Shown here: piece after piece, positions 1 through 10,027 of the stretch | Layout of the letters: every line of letters begins with the position of its first letter | Numbering within the stretch: the first letter of the stretch is position 1 | Origin: Henricia sp. BOLD:AAB3569 | Lineage: Eukaryota; Echinodermata; Asteroidea; Spinulosida; Echinasteridae | Length of the DNA stretch: 64,000 bases | NCBI GenBank assembly: GCA_037783545.1 | Contig: JBBELK010000451.1 | Location: forward strand, 1,533,810-1,597,809 | Direction: 5' to 3' | Translations under genes and position numbers: made by a program | The notes under the pieces: generated by a model | The model's database searches: none | Told to the model about the DNA's origin: nothing | The model's input: the letters and a program-made list of their open reading frames with translations, nothing else

Positions 1-70
1 ATCTGCGTGCCGTAGAGGGTTCGACAGGTCTTTTGTGGTTGAAGGGGCACTGGGGCTTCGTTCAGAATGT
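1..70 (-). CDS. Protease exon 5, partial
   Basis: After acceptor tctttcccag the frame continues as NILNEAPVPLQPQKTC, matching the segment of trypsins that follows GWG (LQEAxVPL...C). The exon is cut by the left edge, before the GDSGGP motif. Confidence 0.8.
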
Positions 71-3000
71 CTGGGAAAGAGCTTAGGATTAAATCACCAA
101 AATCTGAGGAAGAAGGGAAGGAGAAAAAAAGTAATTTTTTTTGGGGGGGGGGAAATATTTTTGGCAATATGTACTATTTTTAATCTTAAACACTAAATCT
201 TTTAAATATCTCACTACGTGTCACTGATTTTCATCAGTAATTAAGGTCGAGTTCAGGCGGTCTGTTTTTGACACGCGAACATTTGATGTCCTCACTCCTG
301 AACTACGGGAACACGACCCGAGAACACTGCACTGAGAACAGGATCACACAGTGTCAAGAACAGACAGTGTCAAGAACAAACAGATGCCCGAACTCCACCT
401 GTCGTCTTTTATGGCATTTGTGCCACCAAGTGTATCTTTAACTATACTTTAATATCAACTTGAGATGTCGAAGGAGGAGATGCAGTTTTAGAAGTGGAAG
501 GAAAACCACCAGATATTGCATACAGCCCACAGATTTGTGAGGACTTGCAAGGCCTTTCGAGTACACTGTGATTGCAACATTGCAAGTTTTTAAAAAAAAG
601 TTGTATACATGTACGTACTTGAATGTCCCCAGCCAGTGACCCAACAGTTAGATCCCATCGTAAACTCCTCGCGTTGCGGGAGACACGCTGGCAGCACGTG
701 ATCATTAAACAGCGCCCCCTTGTGGCCATTGACCTCCCCTCGCAGGGTCACCAGGGCGATATCGTTGGCATATCCACTGCCCGAGTGAAGCGGACGGTAC
801 TTGGTGTGAATGTCCAAACATCCGATGGCGAAATCTTGCTCAGGGGGCTCTGACGTCGATCGGTTGTGCTGACCCAAACGCACGATGAAATCATCTTTGT
901 GATACCTAGAGTCAGTTAGTTAACAAAATTTATTAAAATCTCCATTGTGTTTTTGTATTTTAAAGGCCCATTGTATCATTTGCAATGATCCAAATTTGTT
1001 TTTCATGAGTTGACAACGAAAACTTTACTCAGTGTTGACAGCAATGGTAACAAACACCACATGAATTTATTTCCGTCAAAATGGTATTTCATGATGGGTA
1101 CTATTTACCAAGTACACAAAGTCCATATATAGATTTTCAATGTTTTCTGAAGCACTGATGAATCTAAGTAGCTAACATTTCTTCAGGCTAGTTTACCAAC
1201 ATTCTTCCTTAGATATGTTACACTCTTATTCCACGAATCTGTGAAAAGTTTTTGACAAGAAAAATCCAGCTAAAAGTGTTGATAGCAATGGTAACAAACT
1301 CCACATAATTTTGTTCACATAATTTTTTCAAAAGAGTTGTCTGCAGACATGCGGCTACAATTTCTACAAGGCAGTTAAGATCAGTTCTTAAGTTGTTCAT
1401 GTTTTTAAAAGTTTTCCAATCATGTATTCTTACCCATCGAAACAATGCGCCGCTGTCAAGACGTGCATCGTGTTGATGAGCGTCCCTCCGCAGTGGTGAA
1501 TCTCCTGTTTCAAGGGATCCCTCCGGATGATCTGGGCTTGCCATGGCCACCGTGTTCCAGCCGTCAGGCCGCCGACCACGCGGCGGATTCGACGGTAGGG
1601 GTTGGTTGGTCTGCGCCCGCACTTGGTCAGTCCGGCTAGTAGATTGGGGAGAAGTTGAACATGTTACCCAAATTACCACAAATGATAACGATCACGCACT
1701 TTCAATTTGGTCACAAATTATATTTTCTCCAAAATGTCTTCCAATGCATGCAAATTGAACAGGCTTCAAGTGGTATTCTCTACGATATTTGTTTTGCAAG
1801 AAACGAATCAAATTTCATCAAAAATAATGCCATTTGGAGCAAAAGTTGCTGACCTTTTCACAAACGATTAAAATTGTGTTAGTTTGCAACAAATCCGCAA
1901 AGATTGTCTTGTGAAGAAATACAGTATTTTCAAGGCCAATTTGCTGACGGCCGAGAATAATAATAGAATATAATTGTCAGTTGTGTGTACGTATATTCCC
2001 AAGTTGGTTCGTTTTTACCGTTCCAGGACGCGCATTTTTTTTTTACACCACTGCGAGGGGTAATCCTTCGTTACAGTGCACGTACAAAGACTACGAAAAA
2101 GTCGCGCATGCGTAATAAGCCAATGATTGCAAACCGCGTGTCACGTCCGTCGACCGACGATGATACCGGTGACTTTTCACCACAGAAAAAAAATGAGGGG
2201 TAGCCGATCTTGGCTTCGAGATCTTGTATGCAAAACATAGTTTAATGATACTACACGTAGGCTGAACAATATGTGTTCCCTGTGAAAGTCTTCTATATGT
2301 GAAAGTCTTCTATTAACGTTGTTTCAAAAGAGCGATCAAACGTCGTTTCGAAAGAACGATCGAAATGTCGTTTCGAAAGAACGATCGAAACGTCGTTTCG
2401 AAAGAACGATCGAAACGCGTTTCGAAAGAACGATCGAAACGCGTTTCGAAAGAACGATCGAAACGCGTTTCGAAAGAACGATCGAAACGTCGTTTCGAAA
2501 GAACGATCAAAACGTCGTTTCGAAAGAACGATCAAAACGTCGTTTCGAAAGAACGATCGAAACGCATTTCGAAAGAATGATCGAAACGCATTTCGAAAGA
2601 ATGATCAAAACGCGTTTCGAAAGAATGATCAAAACGCGTTTCGAAAGAATGATCAAAACGCGTTTCGAAAGAACGATCAAAACGTCGTTTCGAAAGAACG
2701 ATCAAAATGTCGTTAACGTCGTTTCAAAAGAGCGATCAAACGTCGTTTCGAAAGAATTAACGATCGAAACGTTTCGAAAGAACGATCAAAACGTCGTTTC
2801 GAAAGAGCAATCAAACGTCGTTTCGAAAGAACGATCGAAATGTTTCGAAAGAACGATCAAAACGTCGTTTCGAAAGAGCGATCGAAACGTCGTTTCGAAA
2901 GAACGATCGAAACATCGTTTGGAAAGATTTATCGAAACAATCGAAACGTGTTTCAAGGGAAAGAAGAAAAAAACGTTTTGGAAACGGAGGAAGGAAATGC

Positions 3001-4214
3001 ATTAGGCCTATGGGCTTATACAAAGTTTGGGGACTGTTGTCGATCGATGGTGTTTTTTATTTACAAAAATATTTCACCATTCATTCAACATAAAAAACAT
3101 GCACTGATCCTTTGGCTGATATTTTAATATGTATGCAGTTCTTCTTTTTTTCCCTTTCTAATCAATCATGAAATTTGTCTTATTATAATACATGTACAAC
3201 TATCTGTACGTACACAATCTACATGCACATGTACAGCGCATTGTATAGCACATGTATACGTACGGGGAACTTTAGTCTCTTCACCAGCAGTGAAATGGTG
3301 CGTTTTCCGCCAAATTCCCCTCGCAGTGGTGTAAAAAAAAAATGCGCTTCCGGGACAGTTCAAAGATCTGCACACCGATTAAGCCGCAGGGGAGAGCGGC
3401 CTTGGCTCGGCGTAGCCGTCGGTCTGCGACAAATCGAGCGTGAAAAATCCACTTTTACATCCAAGGATTTAACTAAATTTGTTATGTAGGCATGTATGCC
3501 TGTTTTTAAGGAACTCTAGACTTCATGGGAGAGACGTCGTCGTACAAATTGTTTTACATCTAAAGATAGTCTATTGTTTTCCTACCAGTTGGCAGACGTC
3601 TTAAGAGATGCCTGGTTTCCTCCGCATGCTCTGCCGTGCCTGAGGTCCGAGAAGCCGGGGAGAATTCTCCATATTGTCCCGGTACCGTCTCATTCAAAGA
3701 CGTTGCACCGTTGAAATGAAAAGATGGGGATGTCTGCAGTAAAGTTACCCGTAATAAATAATGATTATTTAATGACAAAAATGCACATCTTCATCAGTAT
3801 TCCTTCGTATTATTTTTGAAGGATTGGACAAAAATCGTTTCCATTAAAGGCACAGGCTCGTCAGCAATGCGTGCGCGCCAATTTCGTGCCACGAAGTACG
3901 CATCTCCATAGCAAAAGCATGGAGCTGCGTATTTGGCGCGCGCGCATTGCTGACGAGCCTGTGCCTGTTCCTTTGATATTAAACTTCACAAGGAAATGTA
4001 TACAATAATTAATATGCTCCCAAAATAATTTTTTAAACATTGATACAAATGTCCTTACCTTGTCTTTTCTGTACATTTTAATTGCTTGCCGTCTAACCGA
4101 TCCAGCTACAGATACGTCCACGTAAATAACAGCAAACACGAAGCAGAAAAATATGGCGTAAACTCCCTTAAATTTACAAAACATCATCGCGCAAAATGTG
4201 CGAAAAATTGGCAT
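1..4214 (-). CDS. Trypsin-like secreted serine protease, 5' part of gene (five exons, truncated by window edge)
   Basis: Hand-joined exons on the minus strand are 4059-4214, 3586-3733, 1434-1635, 619-905 and 1-70. Every junction has GT/AG sites and the phases agree (0, 1, 2, 1). The product begins with a hydrophobic signal or anchor segment (about residues 18-37). A linker rich in Ser, Thr and Glu with a dibasic site follows, then a Cys-containing activation peptide. Cleavage is expected between Arg120 and Val121 (RVVGG). Catalytic His165 (TAAHC) and Asp217 (NDIALV) are present, followed by CWVTGWG. The catalytic Ser (GDSGGP) must lie to the left of base 1. This is the S1A peptidase fold, which cleaves peptide bonds extracellularly. 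The Cys in TKCGRRP probably pairs with the Cys in LPACLP and would hold the propeptide chain to the catalytic chain. The specificity pocket cannot be seen. Intron 2 carries a minisatellite; intron 1 carries a TTAA element. Confidence 0.85.
120..160. repeat. Poly-A/poly-T/poly-G low-complexity tract
   Basis: A short A-run, T-run and nine consecutive G lie in the intron between protease exons 4 and 5. The rest of 71-618 shows only two copies of a 14-base direct repeat (cagtgtcaagaaca, about 348-377) and nothing recognisable. Confidence 0.6.
619..905 (-). CDS. Protease exon 4: catalytic Asp and CWVTGWG
   Basis: The 287-base exon follows acceptor tgactctag and ends at donor gtacgt. It continues in frame from exon 3 (FDG-YHKDDFIVRLGQH). 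It contains NDIALV with the catalytic Asp, VLPACLP with the chain-linking Cys, and the conserved CWVTGWGH. The charge relay is complete apart from the Ser, which lies outside the window. Confidence 0.92.
1434..1635 (-). CDS. Protease exon 3: activation site and catalytic His
   Basis: The exon runs from an acceptor (cccaatctactag) to a donor (gtaaga), 202 bases. It encodes TKCGRRP, then RRVVGG, the zymogen cleavage point of S1A proteases. WPWQAQI and HHCGGTLI follow, and the exon ends with VLTAAHC, which holds the catalytic His and the Cys42-Cys58 type disulfide pair. All hallmark residues of the trypsin N-terminal barrel are intact. Confidence 0.92.
2035..2063 (-). repeat. Copy of the CCCCTCGCAGTGGTGTA repeat
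   Basis: In reverse orientation this matches sequence at about 3315-3345 and 10515-10545 (a CCCTCGCAGTGGTGTA core followed by an A-run). The copies at 2.0 and 3.3 kb face each other and bracket the minisatellite, so they may be the ends of one element in the protease intron. Confidence 0.45.
2316..2957. repeat. Minisatellite, about 24-25-bp unit (TTTCGAAAGAACGATC core)
   Basis: About 26 units of a 24-25-bp sequence carry the palindromes TTCGAA and CGATCG. Variants swap cgatcgaaa for cgatcaaaa and agaacg for agaatg. It stays open in more than one frame because the unit contains no stop codon. It lies in the protease intron between exons 2 and 3. Confidence 0.95.
3586..3733 (-). CDS. Protease exon 2: propeptide linker
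   Basis: Acceptor ctgcag and donor gtagga flank 148 bases, entering in phase 0 and leaving in phase 1. The peptide is hydrophilic, with Ser, Thr, Glu and Pro, one N-glycosylation sequon (NET) and a dibasic RR near its end (HLLRRLPT). No conserved domain is recognised. It connects the signal sequence to the activation peptide exactly in frame, which is the main support for the exon. Confidence 0.65.
3848..3966. mobile_element. Short TTAA-site MITE (AGGCACAGGCTCGTC ends)
   Basis: The left end follows TTAA and starts AGGCACAGGCTCGTCAGC. The right end is its inverse (GCTGACGAGCCTGTGCCT). Other copies are at 33848-33981 and 61921-62043, with a half copy at 35030-35092. The right TTAA is mutated here. 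TTAA target sites are typical of piggyBac-type transposition. It lies in protease intron 1. Confidence 0.8.
4059..4214 (-). CDS. Protease exon 1: start codon and signal sequence
   Basis: Start ATG at 4214-4212; a second in-frame start (MMFCKFKG) lies nine codons on. Fifty-two codons encode a short basic start, then a strongly hydrophobic run (VYAIFFCFVFAVIYV), then SVAGSVRRQ, which fits a signal peptide with cleavage near SVA-G. The exon ends after KDK at the donor gtaagg, phase 0. The reading frame remains open a little upstream with no ATG, so 4214 is the first supported start. A non-cleaved signal anchor is possible. Confidence 0.7.
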
Positions 4215-4239
4215 CGAAATTGCAGTAAAATACAAGTTT

Positions 4240-5300
4240 GATTCCCACGGTGCGGCTCAATGTTGACAGTCAGACAGATTACACGCAACTGATTGCCGAG
4301 TTCAATTGGTTCATTTAAAGGCTAAATCCAAACGATCAACTTAAAAAAAGTCCCACTTGGGCGTGACGTACGAGTTATCATTAAAAAGCCCGCGCGTTAT
4401 ACGACGTGGACTGAATTTGACCTGTATATTTGAACACTAAACCATACTTCAGGTTAATTCAGGCCGCATCTTTTCAACTTGATTTGCTGTCGACAAACGG
4501 CCCTTTGTGTTCACAGGTAAGCCACAACATAATCTTTGAAACCTGGCGATTGTTCGTTTCGTCAACTTAACTGCGGCTGACTTCCGGATCTTTTGTCCAT
4601 TTCTTTACAGAAGCACCGCTTGTTCGGAGATAAAAAAACAAACATAAAACCGTCGTACGAATTAGAACCACTAAGAATTTTCCTCCTTTCTAAACGAAAC
4701 CACATCGTTTAGTAAAATGCCTGACTACAATATGATTGAAGGACTAGAAAATGCTAGGTTGTTTTAGGGGGAAAGGCGAATCCCAATTTGGTTGCGAGTA
4801 ATATTGTTACAAAACTACTTCCGGGTTGGTTAAGTAGAGAACCTTCTCAGAAAAAGTTCCATTCACTTTCTGGAAACGGGCACACACGTGCTCCTCGCCC
4901 CAATACTCAGAAGAAAGATTCCCACGCACGGACACCCACTGGGACCCCATACACTAAACCTCAAGTTTTCCTTAGTAAATTCAAGACACTTTTCCCTTCT
5001 AAATATGTGTTTTAATCATCAAACTAACATTTTTACATGGTCTATTTGTCACAAGGAAAATCCTGGGTGTCCGTGCATGGTAATGAACCCCAAAGGAATA
5101 ACAAACCCATCATTTGTTAATGAACCCAACTTCGCCCCAAGCCAACGGAAATCTGAAAGGAAGTCCGTTTTCTTGGATGTTTGAGACACAATAGGGGCAC
5201 CGAAAGAATTCAAAGATTCAGAAAAGACAATGGATGCAAATGGACGCTAAATTTGCCTGCATTAAAGACATTACATGATTGGAAAACCTTTTAAAAACAG
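4240..5300. other. Upstream flank of protease gene, no gene seen
   Basis: This is the presumed promoter side of the minus-strand protease gene. No clear TATA box was picked out. At 5058-5092 it holds a segment also present at 14686-14720 (around GGGTGTCCGTGCATGG), and at about 5165 a segment shared with about 10895 (around TTGGATGTTTGAGACACA). Both are dispersed repeats. No coding exon with splice support was found. Confidence 0.5.
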
Positions 5301-5324
5301 GAACGGCCGGTCACTCAATACCGG

Positions 5325-5400
5325 CTAGCACAGTGGTCGAGTGGTTAAGACGCCTGCCTTATTTGCAGGAGGTCGTGGGTTCGAGTCCCACCAGAGCACG
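5325..5400 (+). repeat. tRNA-derived SINE head (class II tRNA-like)
   Basis: An A-box-like TGGTCGAGTGGTTAAG and a B box GGTTCGAGTCC are spaced as in a tRNA gene, and the anticodon-like hairpin CCTGC...GCAGG is intact. The acceptor stem pairs only in part and the base after the anticodon is T, so this is a SINE promoter head rather than a working tRNA. The following bases (cgggaaagc) match the array at 21.1-22.1 kb. Confidence 0.75.
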
Positions 5401-5446
5401 CTATGAAGTTTTACTTTTTCATAGTGTCTCGGGAAAGCAGAGTATT

Positions 5447-5803
5447 CTTAGGTTTCACTTGGCTTGACAACGGTTGCTATCCGCCATTGCTGTGTCCATA
5501 CTATATGGCACGCCAAAGCGAAAAATAATTAAACACTGATAATTTAATGTTGACGCATATTTTCGCAAATGTTGCGCAAGAAAACAAAGTTGGCATGACT
5601 TTTAAATGTTGATATGATAGACTGTTTGAAACTGGCATACCGTGCTTTTGTTGGCAAGTTTTTAAAAATGTTGAGACTTGTTTTTCAGGGTTGATGGCAA
5701 AATTATCAGTGTTGAATTATTTTTGCTTTGGCGTGCCATAGTATGGACATATTAATGGCGGATAGCAACCTGTTGCAAGCCAAGTGAAACCCAAGAAAAC
5801 AGT
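5447..5803. mobile_element. Foldback MITE, about 350 bp
   Basis: The ends are inverted copies: CTTAGGTTTCACTTGGCTTG on the left, and CAAGCCAAGTGAAACCCAAG on the right. The pairing continues inward for about 100 bases (GCTATCCGCCATT, GGCACGCCAAAGC). The element directly follows the SINE fragment. No ORF and no clear target duplication. Confidence 0.8.
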
Positions 5804-5842
5804 GTTAATAATTCAAAATCAATGACATTTATTTCGCACTCA

Positions 5843-5906
5843 AATGAAGCGAGACATTTTACAAACAAGGCTAATGCCTTGTTTGTAAAATGTCTCGCTT
5901 CATTGG
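5843..5906. repeat. Near-perfect hairpin, 28-bp arms
   Basis: AATGAAGCGAGACATTTTAC is followed, after a few bases, by its inverse. Half of this hairpin recurs at about 6404-6430, at the start of a duplicated block. Confidence 0.8.
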
Positions 5907-6782
5907 TAGAATAAGTTGGTCAATATCATAAGGGAAAAAAGTAATGGAAAAACAAACCCTATTGGCCGAGGAACAACTCTACATAACTAAAGGTAATGTT
6001 GATAAACTGCCTTGTAGAAATTTCGGCCACACAGATGCAGTAATATTTGCAGAAAACCTTAAAAGTCTATGCATTGATTTTGTAATTAAATGAATGGTTT
6101 ATTGTGTGTATGCGGTGAATCAGTGAGCGTGCGAGTGAGAAAAAACATGCAGCGCTTCCAATTAACAAGAATCCACTCGGTTAAAGTGTGTTAGCATTAC
6201 TGTCAACCTTCGCCTCGGATGGAGCGTGTTTTCTTCTCATTCTTCTCCTCCTCCTCGTTCTTCTCCTCCTCCTTGTTCTTCTCCTCCCCCTTGTTCTTCT
6301 CCTCCTCCTTGTTCTTCTCCTCCTCCTTGTTCTTCTCCTCCTTGTTCTTCTCCTACCCCTCCTCCTTGTTCTTCTCCTCCTCCTCCTCCTTGTTCTTCTC
6401 CTCAAATGAAGCAAGACATTTTACAAACAAGGCATTAGATATACAATTGGTAGAATAAGTTGGTCAATATCATAAGGGAAAAAAGTAATGGAAAAACAAA
6501 CCCTATTGGCCGGGGAACAACTCTACATAACTAAAGGTAATGTTGATAAACTGCCTTGTAGAAATTTCAGCCACACGGATGCAGTAATATTTGCAGAAAA
6601 CCTTAAAAGTCTATGCATTGATTTTGTAATTAAATGAATGGTTTATTGTGTGTATGCGGTGAATCAGTGAGCGTGCGAGTGAGGAAAAACATGCAGCGCC
6701 TCCAATTAACAAGAATCCACTCCGTTAAAGTGTGTTAGCGCCCCCATGCGCACCATTACTGTCAACCTTCGCCTCGGATGGA
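5905..6782. repeat. Direct duplication of a block of about 340 bp, separated by a pyrimidine satellite
   Basis: The sequence from about 5907 (ggtagaataagttggtcaat) to about 6230 recurs almost unchanged from about 6450 to 6790. The two copies are separated by the CTTCTCCTC repeat. No coding exon is seen. Confidence 0.85.
6236..6404. repeat. Pyrimidine minisatellite (TTCTCCTCCTCC)
   Basis: A run of TTCTTCTCCTCCTCC-type units is strand-asymmetric (pure C/T on the plus strand). The long open frames in it, poly-Leu/Ser/Pro or poly-Arg, are composition artefacts. Confidence 0.95.
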
Positions 6783-6794
6783 GCGTGTTTTCTT

Positions 6795-7254
6795 CTCCTT
6801 CTCATTCTTCTTCTCATTCTTCTCGTGCTTCTCATGCTTCTCTTTCTTCTCTTGAGGGCGCTATACAATGAGACCGTTGGCTTCTCTTTCTTCTCTTGAG
6901 GGCGCTATACAATGAGACCGTTGGCTTCTCTTTCTTCTCTCTCTTCTCTTGAGGGCGCTATACAATGAGACCGTTGGCTTCTCTTTCTTCTCTCTCTTCT
7001 CTTGAGGGCGCTATACAATGAGACCGTTGGCTTCTCTTTCTTCTCTTGAGGGCGCTATACAATGAGACCGTTGGCTTCTCTTTCTTCTCTTGAGGGCGCT
7101 ATACAATGAGACCGTTGGCTTCTCTTTCTTCTCTCTCTTCTCTTGAGGGCGCTATACAATGAGACCGTTGGCTTCTCTTTCTTCTCTCTCTTCTCTTGAG
7201 GGCGCTATACAATGAGACCGTTGGCTTCTCTTTCTTCTCTTTCTTATTCTCTTG
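6795..7254. repeat. Satellite, 44-54-bp unit with GAGGGCGCTATACAATGA
   Basis: About eight units combine a TTCTCTTTCTTCTC stretch with GAGGGCGCTATACAATGAGA and CCGTTGGC. Length varies by extra TCTCTTCTC insertions. The same unit reappears about four times at 7930-8125 on the far side of the next minisatellite. Confidence 0.95.
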
Positions 7255-7662
7255 AGAACGACGAGGAGAAGAACGACGGGGAGAAGAACGACGGGGAGAA
7301 GAACGACGGGGAGAAGAACGACGGGGAGAAGAACGACGAGGAGAAGAACGACGAGGAGAAGAACGACGAGGAGAATAACGACGAGGAGAATAACGACGAG
7401 GAGAATAACGACGAGGAGAAGAACGACGAGGAGAAGAACGACGAGGAGAAGAACGACGAGGAGAAGAACGACGAGGAGAAGAACGACGAGGAGAAGAACG
7501 ACGAGGAGAAGAACGACGAGGAGAAGAACGACGAGGAGAAGAACGACGAGGAGAAGAACGACGAGGAGAAGAACGACGAGGAGAAGAACGACGAGGAGAA
7601 GAACGACGAGGAGAAGAACGACGAGGAGAAGAACGACGAGGAGAAGAACGACGAGGAGAAGG
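7255..7662. repeat. 15-bp minisatellite (GAACGACGAGGAGAA), about 27 copies
   Basis: A homogeneous array. The first copies carry GACGGGGAG and three central copies carry GAATAAC. Since 15 is a multiple of 3, all frames stay open, giving EEKND or RRRTT poly-repeats. There is no splice context, so coding is not supported. Confidence 0.95.
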
Positions 7663-7912
7663 CTAGCGGGGCACGTTTGTTTGGACATCCCCGGCTATGT
7701 CCCCGCTACTTTCTCCAAAGTCCCGGGTCCCCCGGGGCCGGGATTACAATTGAATATGAATGTAAAAATAAAGGATGTAAAATAAAATGAGGTGATTGAG
7801 TTTTCTTTCGGGTCTCTGCAACCATTTTGATTAACACTGTTTACTCTCCCACCCCATCATGTTATTTTAAAAATCTGTCAGTTGAAAAAAAGAACGGTAA
7901 AACGGTAAAATC

Positions 7913-8215
7913 TTTCTTCTCTTTCTTCTCTTTCTTCTCTTGAGGGCGCTATACAATGAAACCGTTGGCTTCTCTTTCTTCTCTTTCTTCTCTTTCTTCT
8001 CTTTCTTCTGGGGAGGGCGCTATACAATGAGACCGTTGGCTTCTCTTTCTTCTCTTGAGGGCGCTATACAATGAGACCGTTGGCTTCTCTTTCTTCTCTT
8101 GAGGGCGCTATACAATGAGACCGTTGGCTTCTCTTCCTCCTCCTCCTCCTCGTTCTTCTTCTTCTCTTCCTCCTCATCCTCCTTCCTTCTGTGCGATATT
8201 TGGACATAAATGTGG
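7913..8215. repeat. Second block of the 44-bp pyrimidine satellite
   Basis: Four further GAGGGCGCTATACAATG units among TTCTCTTTC repeats, ending in a CCTCCTCCTC tract. The split arrangement suggests that the 15-bp array expanded inside a single older satellite. Confidence 0.9.
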
Positions 8216-8425
8216 GATATTTCAATGTGTGGGGTCGCGGTGTTCGTGATATGTGGGCATGATCTTTCATAGATTGGTTCCCGATCCCTATAGATTGGTT
8301 CGGTTATTGCAAAAGTGTGGAATATGTGGACGGGAACCAGTCTAGATCTTTCAATGTATGTGCGTAAACGGAATTGTGGGTAGCACCTAGACTGGTTCCC
8401 GCTCCACATATTCCACATACAACGA
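8195..8425. mobile_element. Fragment of the GGTTCCCGATCC / GGGAACCAGTCTA family
   Basis: Contains the subterminal blocks GATTGGTTCCCGATCC and GTGGACGGGAACCAGTC that bound the 349-bp elements at 9596, 48864 and 49813. Here they are joined to a TGTGGGATATTTC-type sequence as at 42.6 and 46.0 kb. The ends are not cleanly defined. Confidence 0.6.
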
Positions 8426-8688
8426 CTGAATAATTCAGTCTAGTCAAAACTTTGTGGTCCGGGTACCAGACTGTAGTTAGGTAGACCCAGCTATTAATCA
8501 CTTGATGTGTATCACGTGAGTAGAGACACGTGCGCGATGATAACCGTTTCTCCTTTGTTTATTCAGATACGTAAAGAGAAATACACTTAACCTACGTCAC
8601 TGAATAAACCGTACCACACCATAGGCTACGCGACGAATGAAGGTCAGAAATAAAGGTTATGGGGCCTGCAAGGGTGACTCGCCGTTAA

Positions 8689-9205
8689 AGGCCCGCAGTG
8701 GATCATTTGCAATGACCCAAAAAGTAATCGACGAGTTAAATTTACAGGGGAAAAGTTCTGAAAGTAAAGATTGAATTAATAGCAACTATCCAATGAAAGG
8801 TTTTCGCTCAAAATGATATAATTTTACCAGAAAATAATCCGTAAAGATGAAATTATTTAGATCGTTTGCAAACGATTTACTTATTTTTGGTTCGCATCTA
8901 TATCTACGCGGTCCAAAATGCATGTGCGCTGTGTACTCCGTGTGCGTGTTCCAACGCGATGCATTTTTATGGATCTCGCGCACACGCCGTATGTGCGCCA
9001 CATGACGCAAGCCACATAGTAGTACCCGATCAACTGAGAACGAATATTTGAAACACCCCGCCAAGACCAGGAAAATGCATATGGATTTTCATGTTTTTTT
9101 TTTAAAGTGGTACATTTGTCAAAGCTGAAATTTATTCCGATGAGTTTTTGATTTATAATGGTTTTATTCGCAGAATCGCTCAAAAACAGATCATTTATAG
9201 GGCCT
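8689..9205. mobile_element. TTAA-bounded element (AGGCCCGCAGTGGATCATTT)
   Basis: TTAA lies at both edges. The left end AGGCCC...GGATCATTTGC is mirrored by GATCATTTATAGGGCCT on the right. A related end (AAAGGCCCATTGTATCATTT) occurs alone at about 962, in a protease intron. Confidence 0.7.
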
Positions 9206-9595
9206 TTAAAGGAGCGTGTTCAGTAAAAAGTGGGTTTTGTTTGTCTGTTTTAACTTAGCAATGAAAATAGCTCCCAAAAATAATATCGACGAGGAAAAAA
9301 ATTCAATGCAATCCCCAGTTTGGATGTGGAAGCTTTGTGAAATTGCTCATGGTAACCACCATCTTCTTGCAACAGTGCCCCTTTAACGCACCCCCTAACT
9401 CCTGCGTATTGTTACGTCGCTTTGCAGAGTGGAAATTCCCTGATATCTCAGACCTTTGTGGATGTGGAAGCAAAAAGGTTAATTACTGCACTTTTCTAAA
9501 GAACCAGATATATTATTGTGCAAAACATCGGTCTTTTTCCGGCAATATATATACGGATTGAGAACGCGAAATTTCAGAATGGTCATGAGAAAAAT

Positions 9596-9944
9596 TAGAT
9601 TGGTTCCCGATCCCTATAGATTGGTTCGCTTATTGCGAAAATATAGGGATCGGTAAAGGGCAGCCATGACGGGCAGAATTCTGCCCGTCACGTGGTTATT
9701 ATTTTTTGTTCTGTTTTAGTAAGTGCGCAGATTGTGCATTGACATTTGTAACTTGGCCGTGCGTGTCGAACATATCCAATTATGTAAATAAAGTACATTG
9801 CCTAAATCAAAGGGCTTGGCCAATTTTTAAATATAAAAAACACAATGCGCACGCGCAAAGACGACCAATTACAGATCAAGATGAAGCGCCCTTTACCTGT
9901 CCTTATATTCTCCTGTGTGGAATATGTGGACGGGAACCAGTCTA
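9596..9944 (+). mobile_element. 349-bp MULE-like MITE, copy 1, with 9-bp target duplication
   Basis: Ends are TAGATTGGTTCCCG and CGGGAACCAGTCTA. It is flanked on both sides by GAGAAAAAT (9587-9595, 9945-9953). The paralogous foldback at about 43580 reads CATGAGAAAAATATG with no insert, which is the empty site. Inside is a perfect 22-bp palindrome built on GGCAGAATTCTGCC. A 9-10-bp duplication is typical of Mutator-like elements; the assignment is inference. Confidence 0.88.
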
Positions 9945-9991
9945 GAGAAAAATATGAAAAATTATATGGTATCAACATTTCAACCCCTATT

Positions 9992-10027
9992 GGGGTGGGG
10001 GAGGGGGGGGGGGGGGGGGGGGGGGGC
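9992..10027. repeat. Poly-G tract at foldback centre
   Basis: After CCCCTATTGGGGTGGGG comes a run of more than 20 G. The paralogous position at 43641-43671 is also an expanded G-run. Confidence 0.9.

Noticed and set aside
2293..3005. 228-codon open frame and overlapping minus-strand frames
   Set aside because: Direct product of the 24-25-bp minisatellite; it lies in a protease intron.
6181..6458. Overlapping Arg-rich, Leu-rich and Pro/Ser-rich frames
   Set aside because: Simple pyrimidine repeat read in different frames.
7152..7790. Long open frames on both strands (EEKND, RRRTT or LLVVL repeats)
   Set aside because: They lie entirely in a 15-bp minisatellite whose unit length keeps all frames open. 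No splice sites or unique sequence beyond the array.
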